DNA from: Phaeosaccion multiseriatum | Taxonomy: Eukaryota; Ochrophyta, other classes | Assembly: GCA_965112735.1 (NCBI GenBank) | Contig: OZ218959.1 | Location: forward strand, 3,224,001 to 3,288,000 | Direction of reading: 5' to 3' | DNA length: 64,000 nt | Part shown: positions 22,701 through 33,900 of the stretch, in pieces | Layout of the letters: every line of letters begins with the position of its first letter | Numbering within the stretch: the first letter of the stretch is position 1 | Made by a program: the position numbers and the translations under genes | Notes under the pieces: model-generated | Told to the model about the DNA's origin: nothing | The model's input: only the letters and a program-made list of their open reading frames with translations | Databases searched by the model: none

Positions 22701-25231
22701 TCCCCTCACCTGCGGCTGCTTTCATACTGATACATCATATCGACTGTGCTCACTCCGCCCCCCTCTCTCGCTTGTCCCCACCTCACAATGCTGCCCATCC
22801 TGAAGAACTGCGCTGTTGACTGCACGGGAAGCAATAGCTGCGAGGTGAGTCCGTTTTGGGATGGGGGGGTCGACGTCACGCACTCATCAACGGGAACGGG
22901 GCGCTGCACTGCTTCTCGACCCTCTCGCGCCCCCTCCTTCCACCCCACTTTCTCTCGTGCTGTGTTTTGTTCGATTGGTCTCCTCGCTGTGTGTGTGGTC
23001 ATCGTGTCTCGTGGCCTCCTTTCTGTTGGTCACTTCCGCTCCTCGCTCCTGTGCGTTTCTCGCCTCCTTGCGAGCAAGCCTTGTACTCCTGGGCCATCTC
23101 CCTGTCTCTTGGCGTGTCCGTGACAACAAAGCGAAAGTGGACGGGGCCGAATGTATTCTCCTGTTCGTCCTCTCGAAAGCGCTCTCCCAGTACTTGATTT
23201 CTTTAGTATGTGACCTCCCTCACCCCAACCGCCTTTACCTCTGCAGAATGCTATCCTGTTTGATTCCTACGCAAGTTGCGGCATCACTGCCTGCAGTAAT
23301 CTTCAGGTGTGTGTCATAAATGAGAGGGGGTGGGGGAAAGCCAAGCACAGGCCACCGCCGGCCCTGGCTGGATGTCTATGCGGCTTTTCTTATGTCCGCG
23401 ACTCTGCTGTCTCCTCCGTCGCTTTCTGTCATGCCTCGTTCCGCTGTGAACAACAGGTCGGGGACGAAACGTCATGCTGCGTGGGACTAGGGTGGTAAGT
23501 GATCGCAGCAAAGTGTCCGTCCTTTGCCTCTTGCGGCTCGGGAGGGCCGTACCAGGTGCTGGCCAAGCACTCCTCTTGACTGAGGCCCGCCCTCCCCTGC
23601 GCACTTCCTCACACTCCTCCCATTGAATCTCACCCCCCCCTCCTTTGTGCGGTCCTGCTTGTTTGCGCTCTGCCATGCCGCCTCCATGTTTCCCGTGGTG
23701 AACCCTGCCCGTGCGACTTCAATCGTGCCAAAAAGCCCCTTTCCTGCCTATCCTGCGGACCCTGGGTCCGACATTCCTGCTGATGATGTTGTTGACGGAA
23801 GGTGTCGAGGTAAGGACGAAGTGCATCGCGCGGGCGGCGTAGACCCTTTCTTGCATACTGAGCACCTCCGAGTGGTCATCGCCTCCCTCGATGCTCATTG
23901 CTTGCCTCTGTAGACTGACAATGTGCTCTATGTTTTGTCTGCTGGACCTGGCTGGGCTTCCCTTCCATCTCCCCCTCCTACCGCGGCGACATACGGTGAT
24001 GGTTGCCCTGTTGCGACAAATAGACTCTGACGACGACTTGATTCCGAACGAATACGACATGTGAGTGCCCTCAACTAAGGAGATCGTCGAGGGGGAATGA
24101 ATGAGTACTTGCGTGCGTGTGCCCCGTCGCTCTCTCTCTCTGTCTGGCTTCTCTTTGGTCTTAGCTACAGCCTCGTCAACCCCCCCCAGCCAGTCATGCT
24201 TCACTTCAAATGAAAGTGAAGGACCAATTGATGATGTTGTGTGCATGTGCCCTTGCTTAGCCTTAGCTATCTATCATGTACCGCGTACGAGATCCCTCCC
24301 TGTGCCCTTCCTTTGACCTGCCCCAGCCCCTGCTTGTAGAGGTTGTCCGTGTATGCGGGCGTACGACTCAGTTGGCTCCTTCCTGTGTGCAGCCAAATGG
24401 CCTGTCTCAGGCCTGTACCTTCCTTCTGCGGAAGACAAATTCCTTACCATGCATGTACTCCCTTCTCTCTGGCCCCTCTGCTCCTTGCGTTCCTTGCAGC
24501 TGCCCCTTCACATTCAACCCGAGCCAAGATATGTTGTGTCCATGACTGTGAAGGTGAGGAAGGGGCTGCCGTAGAAGAAAAGAACTTCAAACCGGGCGGG
24601 TGGAGGAGGTGCGAGCCTTGTCAAGGGGCGCTCCAACTAGAGCACGCAAGCTCCACTGGGGGATTAGTAGAGCTGACTGTAGTGGCACCAAAGAGGGTCG
24701 GATGTGTGATATGCATGGTTCTGGGTTAGCTCCTTCCTTTCTGAGATCTGACTCCGCACCCTTTCTCATGCACGCTCGTGGCCTCTCTTTTGCGCTTGTG
24801 CTGTGCACGCTCTTTCTTTTTTGGGCCTCTTGGCGCACCGCCAGCCCTTGGCCCCGCGGTGCAGTGTTGGCTAGCTAGATATCGACATTTGACATGCAGA
24901 CACCACACCACACCACACCACACCACACGACACCACACCACCGGCTGTAGCTAGGTAAAGTGAACATTGCTTGTGCTTGTGGGTGAGCTGCGTGGTCTGG
25001 GTGTGCCCCCCCCCCGTGCATATCTCCAATGCTGCGTGACCTGCGTGAACACCCCGCTCGCCTCTTTGCAGAGAGAGTCCACACTGACTACATCCCTCCC
25101 TCCCTCCCCTCCTTGCTTTTGCTTGCTCCTCGCAGCTGCCCGGACACACCCAACGCCCTCCAGGAGGATTTCGACGAAGACGGAGTGGCAGACCTCTGTG
25201 ACAAGTAAGGAGCGAGGTTTACAAGTGTGTG

Positions 25232-25288
<57 letters not shown>

Positions 25289-25355
25289 GTGTGTGTGCGT
25301 GTGTGTGTGCGTGTGTGTATGTGTGTGCGTGTGTGTGTGCGTGTGTGCGTGTGTG

Positions 25356-25387
<32 letters not shown>

Positions 25388-25663
25388 CGTGCGTGTGTGT
25401 GTGTATCCCCCAGCGCGCCTCTCTCTGTCTGTTCTTCGGTTTTGGCGTCGCTCGTCAGTGCCCTCGCTGCTCCACTTGAAATGAAAGCGGAGGACCATTA
25501 TTGCTGAATGCCGTGCCTTCATACCCGGCCATGGCCCACCTCGTACTCCCCCCTTCTTTGTGCTCCTGGCAGTACGGACCAGCTGGACTCAGATGATGAT
25601 AGAGTAGGAGATACATGTCAAGGTGATAGAAATCACAGGGGCCGGGCGGTGCCTGTATCGTAG
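19084..25663 (+). CDS. Secreted-type protein: three galactose-binding-like domains plus thrombospondin type 3 repeats (5' end unresolved)
   Basis: Three domain exons (19214-19605, 20162-20541, 21081-21457) encode about 126-131 residues each with a shared plan: [43 protein letters not shown]. This resembles F5/8C- or fucolectin-like galactose-binding folds. Ten-nt exons at 19084, 19939 and 20857 keep phase between them. Further small exons: 21779-21832, 22806-22844, 23247-23306 (Cys-rich), 23457-23494, 23736-23809, 24024-24060 ([12 protein letters not shown]), possibly 24190-24246 and 24500-24532, then 25136-25204 ([18 protein letters not shown]) and 25573-25663 ([17 protein letters not shown]). 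The last ones are classic calcium-binding thrombospondin type 3 repeats. Phases fit across the listed neighbours except some links between 21832 and 22806. Likely extracellular, carbohydrate- and Ca-binding by family; ligand unknown. Confidence 0.65.
19725..19799 (+). repeat. (TCA)n microsatellite
   Basis: About 22 CAT/TCA units in the intron after the first galactose-binding exon. They are absent from the duplicated introns that follow. Confidence 0.9.
19939..19948 (+). other. 10-nt micro-exon (copy 1)
   Basis: TTGTTGGCAA sits between a CATCGTAG acceptor and GTAAGT donor. The domain exon before it ends in phase 1 and the next starts in phase 2, so exactly 3n+1 bases are needed; 10 nt supplies them and restores Lys-Arg before VVIEV. 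Confidence 0.7.
20857..20866 (+). other. 10-nt micro-exon (copy 2)
   Basis: ATACTGGCAA between a CTATTGTAG acceptor and GTAAGT donor, at the homologous place in the second cassette. Joined reading gives D-T-G-K-R before VVIEV. Confidence 0.7.
25226..25405 (+). repeat. (GT)n microsatellite
   Basis: GT/GTGC dinucleotide run in the intron between the last two thrombospondin type 3 exons. Confidence 0.9.
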
Positions 25664-27015
25664 CTAGCGTCGTTCATTCTCACAACCCTCCTCTCCCCCC
25701 CCTTCCTCCCATCTCCACAACACTCGGAGTAGGTCTTCCGTAACTACCCTCGCCGTGGTGGGCGGTTCTCGGAGGACTAGCGGTGGCTGGTTTATCAACA
25801 AGCGCCCTAGCTATCTCCATTCGTCCGTTCGATTCGGAATCGGACCTGGTGGGTGGTGATTCCGCCTATGAGGGGGGGCAGCTGCGGGAGTAGTTTAGTA
25901 GAAGTAGGAGAGTAGATTAGAAGGGAGAGGGGTTTGGCAATGTGTGAGACAATTAGTACATTTGTGTGTGTGACTCTGGTTTGGCGGCGTTCATCTGTTG
26001 AGTAGCTAAGGATGAATGTTGGTGACTAGTAGCGCTGTTGGTGAACCGTGTCTACGACCGTAGCTGCAAGCGCAACGCTAGGGTGGGTGATGTACTTTGT
26101 TTCGATGGGGTTGGCTGGTTGGGCTGGGTGGTTTCTTTGCTTTCATATATTTGATTTAGTAGGTTGGTAGAGCGTGTTGAGCCTTGGTTGCTGGTTGCCT
26201 CCACACAGAGTGTCGCGGCGAGGGGGGATCTGTGGTGGAGCTGGGAAGGGCTCACTTACGTAAATACCGTGTAGGGCATATATAATGTACGGTAACATAA
26301 GGGCGGGTGACGGATCTGAGGGGCCGCGGCGGGCCCCCTTCCTCACTCCTGAACCCGTTAGACCAATTGGAAAGCTTCCTTTTACACAAGGAAGCTTCCG
26401 TGGTCTCTGGGTAAGGCTAGCGCCTTTGCTCTTTCACCAGAATAGCATTATTGTTATCACTTCTCGCAACTCTCCTCCTTCTATCGGTAGTGCTCAGCTT
26501 GGGGGTTTATCTCCCCCTATCTCCAGCAAAGGGAGGTAGGTCTACCACAGCGGGTTCTCAATCGTGCTGGCCGTGTCCAGTCACTGAACCGCTGCGCAGA
26601 GAGTTGGGGGGGCATGCGTGGTTCATTGTTATTTCTGTACCTATGACGTCACGGCGCTGCTGTATGTTGTACTGCAGCCGGAATTATGGAGTGGCTGGCT
26701 GCCAATGACTGACTGGGGTGGAACATGGGACGTGGAAACAAGGAGAATTCATTCGGCAGACGTCACATCACAAGACGGTGATTCATCTCTCTAGTCGTGG
26801 GATAGTCGAAAGAGGTGGAGAGCGGTCGAAGAAGACGAGAGACAGGAGGAGAGAGAGATAGAGAAGTGAGCGATAAAGAGAGATCGACAAAGATCGAGTG
26901 AGGTCGACAGAGGTCGAGCGCGGTTGAGGGGGGTCGAGCGAGGTCGAGGGAGGTGGGGCAGTGCCCAGGCAGGGAGGGAGAGGGAGAGAGAGAGAGGGAG
27001 AAAGACATTTTTCCG
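25664..27015. other. Intergenic stretch
   Basis: No gene recognised. A hairpin-forming sequence (AAGCTTCCTT, short loop, AAGGAAGCTT) lies near 26370-26399, and GATCGA/GGTCGA-like short repeats at 26800-26950 precede the broken MORN gene on the minus strand. Confidence 0.5.
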
Positions 27016-28200
27016 TCATACATTTTGATGCTCTGCTCCTTCCCGTTGGTCCTCTTGCTGTCCTCCCCCCCCCCCCTTTTCCTTTCCCTCTCCCGCTCGC
27101 TGTTCTTCCTGGTCCTGATAGCTCGTCATCCACCCGATTATGTCAATAAACTCCGGGAAGGTGACGGAGGTGTTCTGGTCTGCGGCGCAGAGGTTTTGGA
27201 TGAGCGCCTCGTACTCATGAGCCCCCATTTCGAGCCCAATGCTGTGCAGCACCTGCTGCAGAGGGCTTTGTGTGTTGCCCCCCTTGGCCCTGCACGCCAC
27301 GAGACCGCACTTGTCTTCATCGAAGGCGTCAAAGCCTTGCTTGAGGATGGCAAACTCCTCCTCGGAGAAGGCCCGCTCTGACTGCCCCAGGCGGATGGCC
27401 CTCTGGTTCCTAATACTCGCCGCCGCGAAGCTCAGCACGGCCTTGGCACTCGCCATGTGCAGGGAGGGGAGCGTGAAGCTCTCGTCCGGCACGTGTTCCA
27501 ACACAAGGTCCGCCGGCAAGTCCTTGTACTCTCCGCAGCGGGGAGCATCGTCCACCCACTCTCCCTCGTATCTTCCGAGTGGAGAAGTAGAGGTACCTGC
27601 CCGGTCCTTCCTTCTTGTCGTGCATGTAGTGGTGGCCCTCGTGCATGTCACCATTGGGCATCTTCATGGCCCCAATGCCGTGCCGTGCCCCTGCTACCCA
27701 AGCGCCCTCGTAAATGGAGCCGTCGGCGAACACCATTTTGCCGTTTCCGTCCCTCTTGTTGGCCTTCCACTGACCCTCGTAGACCGGCCCCCGTCCTTGT
27801 AGGCTAGTACAGCACCCCCATGCCCTCGCTCCCTCTTGTCCTTGACTTGACCCAATCCCCGGCATACTGCTTCCGCAGCTTGTTGTGCTTCTTATCTTTA
27901 ATCCAAAGCGTCCCCTTGCCTTCCCTCGCATTCCCCCCCCATTCCCCCTCAGACTTGCTACCCCCCGCCCAAGTCATTGTGCCGTAGGCACTAGACTACC
28001 CAATCTTCTCCTTGGCTGCTTGGCTGCTTTAACCAATTCCCTTTGTACACATCCCCAGTGCGGTACGGCTGCTTCGTACTGGACTTAAAGAAGCGGATGT
28101 CGGTCGCATTGGCCTGGCTCCGCAGAACACTGTACATTGACGCCCTCGGCCCGCTCTTTTGCGCGATGCGGGAGCGCATGACGTCGCGGGCAGCGTCGTG
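27016..28200 (-). pseudogene. MORN3-like protein with C-terminal EF-hand region, frameshifted
   Basis: Reading leftward, four collinear segments in different frames make one MORN3-like protein: 28179-27991 (AQKSGPRASMYSVL, GDVYKGNWL), about 27985-27810 (GTMTWAGG, GTLWIKDKK, YAGDWVKS), about 27800-27590 (VYEGQWKANKRDGNGKM, YEGAWVAGARHGIGAM) and about 27590-27016 (RYEGEWVDDAPRCGEYKD, then FSEEEFAILKQGFDAFDEDK and VTFPEFIDII, an EF-hand-like region). MORN3 family members match the order of these segments, including the Trp-Val-Asp-Asp-x-x-x-Cys-Gly end. At least three frame changes occur without splice signals near 27985-28015, 27805 and 27575-27590. Unlike its neighbours it has no introns, which suits a processed pseudogene; assembly indels are the alternative. 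Confidence 0.6.
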
Positions 28201-28808
28201 CTACCCATTCTCGCTGCGGCAGCCAGGGCTTTCGGCCACACAGGGCCTACAGGGGGGAAGTGGTGCCCCCTCCATAGTAGAACATGACAGAGAGGGGAAT
28301 AAGGGAGGGAGGGAGGGACAGGAGAGAGGACAAGTTGGAAAAAGAAGGAAGAGAAAAACGTTACAGAATTAACAACTGCCAAAATTCTTGTTGGCTTGAC
28401 AGATAGCTCTTATGGAGCCGCGGTGGTACTTGGTAGAGGGGGGGGCATAGACTCTATAGTGCTACAATGCAAAAGGTGGGCAAGGAGGATGCCGTCACGA
28501 GCAAAGCAGCGCGAGAGGTGAGCAGAACTTGATCCCACCTTGCTCTCTGCCAGAGCCCTCAAGCCCGCTCTCTCTCCCTGTCTGTTTAAGCCCTCTCTGT
28601 CTCCATGTCTGCTCAAAATCCCCCCCCCCTCTCCCTGTCTTCTTAATCCCCCTCTCTCTCCCTGTCTTCTTAACCCCCCTCTCAACGCCTGCTCAAGCCC
28701 TTTCTCTCCTCTCTTTCTCTCTTCTCTCTCCCTCTCCTCTGTTCTCGCCCTCTCTCTCACCGTCTGCTGTATCTCCGGTCGGTTCCAACTCCGACGACTG
28801 ATCTATGT
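28200..28808. other. Upstream region of the ankyrin gene
   Basis: No conserved frame. 28540-28780 is CT-rich with repeated CTCTCCCTGTCT units. It separates the MORN-like minus-strand frame from the plus-strand ankyrin gene and should hold that gene's promoter. Confidence 0.45.
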
Positions 28809-30889
28809 ATGGTGCCTTTCAACAAGGCGGCCGAGAAGCTGGTGCCTGTCCCGCGCAGGCCTGGCCAGCTGCCTAACAAGGTCGAGCACCTCGATAATCT
28901 ATTCGACATGGTCGCTGCGAACTGGAAGACGTACATGGGAGAGAAGCCCACAGGAGACAAGCTCGTACTGATCACTGCTGTGTACAGGCAGGCTGTCAGA
29001 GGGGACTGTAAGGTGCCAGAGGGGTGAGTCCACATCGAAAGGGGTGGGCTTTGCAGTGAGCACTCCAGAGTTCCAGAGACAAAAGACTCATTGCCTGTTG
29101 CGCTCCTGTGCTCCGATCCGCCCCTCAGGGAATGGAGCACTCTGTTCGAAAAGCGCCTGCTGGAGAAGTGGCGCTCGTACAAGGGACACGACCCATCCAC
29201 CATGAAGCGGAGGTTCCTCAAGTTGCTCAGAGAGGTCAACCCAAGGTCCGTCGTGGGGCAGTGAGCTCAGCCGTGGCTGGTAGGAGGTCAATATCTCAGC
29301 CCCGTGTTTGACCTACCTCTCAGCCCTCCTCACCCTCTCTCGCTCCCTCTTCTGGCTCTCCTCCTCTTGGCTCGCTCGCTCCTCCCTTCCAGGCTCCTGA
29401 TTTGCCGGCCCTACACGATGGTGCCCTGGGGCTTCCCCAAGGTCAAGGGGAGGAGAGGCTTTCCTGACGATCTCATCTGTCCATACGCAAACTCCAGTAA
29501 GGTGGGAGCTGCATAGGACAGGCATGGAAGGGTGGGCAGGGGGAAGGAGGGAGGGAGGGATGGAGGGAGGGGGCTGTGGAGTTGGTTAGAGACCTTCCAC
29601 CCTTTGGATAACCTCTAACTTGCATGTTGGCTGTCGTCTGCGGCGTCCCGCTCCTCCTTCCAGGGCTGCCCTCGTCCTCTCCTCGACCGCTTCGGAAGGG
29701 ACTTGGAGACTGAACTCAACGACAGTCCCGACATTGCGGTACGTTGACGCCGGTGGCTGGCATCCTTCCACCTCCACACAGCACCGTCCCACTGCCCAGC
29801 CAAGCTCGTTTGGCAGCATGACCTCATCTTCAGCAAGTCTGTGGGTATGAGCCCCCGCCTTACGTTACAATCAACGCCATGTGTGTGCGGGTGTATATGC
29901 GTGGGTTTGGGTACAGGACTTTGTAAAGCTGAAGGAGTGGATGGACCATGTGGTGGCTCACCAGCGCTGCTCGCTGGGCCTTCACATCCCGATCACCTCT
30001 GAGCAGGTAGGGAGGTGGGGAGGGAGGGAGGAGGGAGGGAGGGAGGTGGGTGGGAGGGAGGTGGGGAGGGAGGCAGGGAGGGAGGTGGGGAGGGAGGGAG
30101 GGAGGGAGGGAGGGAGGGAGGGAGGGAGGGAGGGAGGGAGGGAGGGAGGGAGGGAGGGAGGTGGGGAGGGAGGGAGGTGGGGAGGGAGGGAGGGAGGGAG
30201 GGAGGGAGGGAGGGAGGGAGGGAGGGAGGGAGGGAGGGAGGGAGGGAGGGAGGGAGGGAGGGAGGGAGGGAGGGAGGGAGGGAGGGAGGGAGGGAGGGAG
30301 GGAGGGAGGAAGGGAGGGAGGGAGGGAGGGGAAGGAGAGGATGCCTCTCACTCACATCACCCTTCGGAGAGTCACAGCGCCCCTCGGGGAGCGTCCGAGT
30401 GACCCTCTGGGAGCGAAGGTGGGCGCCTGTCAAGCTTTGCCTGACAAGCTGTGCTCTGTGTGTGCCCCGCATCAACTCCTTGTCCTCTCTGCGTCCTTCT
30501 CTCTGTGCCCTCTTACTCTCGCGACGGCAAAGGCTAAGAAGTTCGTGAGCTTTTACGCCCGCCCCGAGTGCGGGGGCTTCAAGGCATACGACCCGAGCTC
30601 CAGGGGGGTCAATCGCGTATTCAAAAAGGCTCTGACGAAGCAGGTGAGCTCTCCTGCGCTCCTCTCTCACGAACGAAAGAAGAAGACAGCAGAAGACCTA
30701 CATATGAGTTTCCCCCGGAGTAAGCTGCAGACTCTATAGATGCCCTCATTCGCCTCGAATATGCTCCTTACCGGTCCACAGATTAGCTGTCTTGTACTGA
30801 CGTGTTAATTGTGTGTAAACTGCCCACTCCTCCTCCTCCTCCTCCTCCTCCTCCTCCTCCTCCTCCTCCTCCTCCTCCTCCTCCTCCTC

Positions 30890-30923
<34 letters not shown>

Positions 30924-33900
30924 TCCTCCTCCTCCTCCTCCTCCTCCTCCTCCTCCTCACAACTAATCCACTGCGCTTCACTCCCCTCTCTGTTCGCCCC
31001 CGCTGTTCGCCTCTCCCCCCTCCCTTCTCCTGCTCCTCCCCCTCCTCATCCTCATCCTCATCCACCTCCTCCTTCTCCTCCACTTCCCCCCTGTATCACC
31101 AACTGCTGCAGTTCCTGCACCTGGTCGACCTCCAAACTCGCCGCAGCTTGGCGCCTTCGAAGGTGCATAGAGACACAGTGAGGGAGCAGAAGGAAAAGGT
31201 CATGAGCATGCAGCTCTACTACGGTGGTAAGAAAGCTTACGCAAGCGCTCGATTGTCATCCCTCTCTCCCTCTCTGTTCTCTCCCTCCCTCCCTCCCTCC
31301 TTCTCTCCCTCTCTGTTCTCACTCCCTCCCTCCCTCCATCTCTCTCTCCCTCTCTGTTCTCCCTCTCCCTCTCCCTCTCTGTTCTCACTCCCCTCTCTTT
31401 CCCTCTCTCTCCCTCTTCCCCTCTCTCCCTCTCCCCCCCCCTTCTCTCTCTCCCTCTCCCCGCCCCCTTCTCTCTCTACCTCTCAATCTCGTGCAGCTCT
31501 CACTGGTGAAGACTTCAAACACGAGGCCCCATGTACACGCAACAATCAGCACTGCAACGAGAGACGCATCGCTGAGGCAGGAAACCATATGCACCCTGTC
31601 GTCATAGACAAGCCGGTCAGTCAGTCAGTTAGTCAGTCAGTCAGTCAGTCAGTCAGTTAGTCAGTCAGTCAGTCAGTCAGTCAGTCAGTTAGTCAGTCAG
31701 TCAGTCAGTCAGTCAGTTAGTCAGTCAGCCAGTCAGTCAGTCAGTCAGTCAATCAGTCAGTTAGTCAGTCAGTCAGCTAGTCAGTCAGTTAGTCAGTCAG
31801 TCTACTCACTCACTCACTCACTCACTCTCTCACTCTCTCACCCCTCTAGATTTACGCTTGTGACCTTTTCCCTCGCCCCTCCTTGCCTCCCCCCTGCGTC
31901 TGCTTCCCCTCTCACATGAATATCGACACCAATGTATCGACATCAATATCGACACCAATATCGACATCAATAACGACATCAATAACGACATCGACATCGA
32001 CATCGACATCGACATCGACATCGACATGGATGCAGGAAATCGCCCTGTCCGACTTCGACGGCGCGAGGGACCTTCGTGAGGAGTGCGAGCGCCTTGGGGT
32101 GCTTCCCTCTACGGGGGCCGTTCGGGGCCTCAAAGACCGAACTCTGCAGCTGCAGCTCAAGGTTGCTGACTTCCACCGACGGAGAATGCTCGAATACGAG
32201 GCGATCCGCAGGCAGAAGGTATGGATAGCGTATAGAGTAGAGAGGGCAGAGGGTATGGATAGGGTATAGAGTTGGGAGGGCAGAAGGTATGGATAGGGCA
32301 TAAAGTAGAGAGGGCAGAAGGTATGGATAGGGTATAGAGTAGAGAGGGCAGAAGGTATGGATAGGGTATAAAGTAGCGAAGTATAGGGTATGGAGTAGAG
32401 AGGGCAGAAGGTATGGATAGGGTATGGAGTAGAGAGGACAGAAGGTATGGGTAGGGTATAGAGTAGAGAGGGCAGAAGGTATGGATAGGGTACGGAGTAG
32501 AGGGGCAGAAGGTATGGATAGGGTATGGAGTAGAGAGGACAGAAGGTATGGATAGGGTATAGAGTAGAGAGGGCAGAAGGTATGGATAGGGTATAAAGTA
32601 GAGAGGTATAGGGTAAAGAGTAGAGACGGCAGAAGGTATGGATAGAGTATGGAGTATAGAGGGCAGAAGGTATGGATAGGGTATAAAGTAGAGAGGTATA
32701 GGGTAAAGAGTAGAGAGGGCAGAAGGTATGGATAGGGTATGGAGTAGAGAGGGCAGAAGGTATGGATAGGGTATAAAGTAGAGGGGTATAGGGAACAGAG
32801 AAGAGAGGGCAGAAGGTATGGATAGGGTATGGAGTAGAGAGGGCAGAAGGTATGGGTAGGGTATGGAGTAGAGAGGGCAGAAGGTATGGGTAGGGTATAG
32901 AGTAGAGAGGGCAGAAGGTATGGGTAGGGTATAAAGTAGAGAGGTATAGGGTAAAGAGTAGAGACGGCAGAAGGTATGGATAGAGTATGGAGTAGAGAGG
33001 GCAGAAGGTATGGATAGGGTATAAAGTAGAGAGGTATAGGGAACAGAGAAGAGAGGGCAGAAGGTATGGATAGGGTATAGAGTTGAGAGGGCAGAAGGTA
33101 TGGATAGGGTATAAAGTAGAGAGGGCAGAAGGTATGGACAGGGTATAAAGTAGAGAGGTATAGGGAACAGGGAAGAGAGGGCAGAACGTATGGATAGGAT
33201 ATAGAGTAGAGAGGTATAGGGTAAAGAGTAGAGAGGGCGAGAGGGCGAGAGGGTGAGGGGCTTGTATTGACTTCACGGACCACTAAAGGTAGCTTTGGGC
33301 TGGGGTGCGTCTGGGATGAAGGGAGGGGGGGGGGGGGGTGAGAGAAGCAGGCAGGCAGGCAGGGAGGCAGGCAGGGAGGGAGAGAGAGGGTCACTCGTCT
33401 GCAATCGGGCTAATTCTCTCTTGTGCATGCATTCCTCCCTAACCCAAATATCTCCTCTCCCTCCCTCCCTCCCTCCCTCCCTCCCTCCTCCTCTTGAACG
33501 ATCGACCCCTTCGATCTGTCCTCAGTGGCGAGAAGAGCGCTTACCTTCTCAATTGCGAGCCCTCAGCTCCTTCTCTGCCTCCCAATTGGACGAGCAGCTC
33601 CACGGTTACATCGATGACAAGAACCTTGACCTTGTGTGCCGAGTGGTGGAGAGGGGCGCCCCTCCGGACAGTGAGTCACCAAGGACAGGTCAGTGGGTCC
33701 GTAGTACGTCAGTGGGTGGGTGGGGGTGGGGGTGGGGGTGAGTGAGTGGGTTGGTGGGTGGGTGGGTAAGTGAGTGAGTGAGTGGGTGGGTGGGTGAGTG
33801 GGTAATGGGTTGAATTGGTTGCTTCGAAAGGGCGGAGAAAAACACCACGAATGTGCAGCAGTTCGAAGGGACGGACATGACTCACGCGGCCAAGGCGATT

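Noticed and set aside
31912-33394. Minus-strand 450-aa frames rich in [11 protein letters not shown]
   Set aside because: They are the antisense translation of the minisatellite in the ankyrin gene intron; no start context or family.
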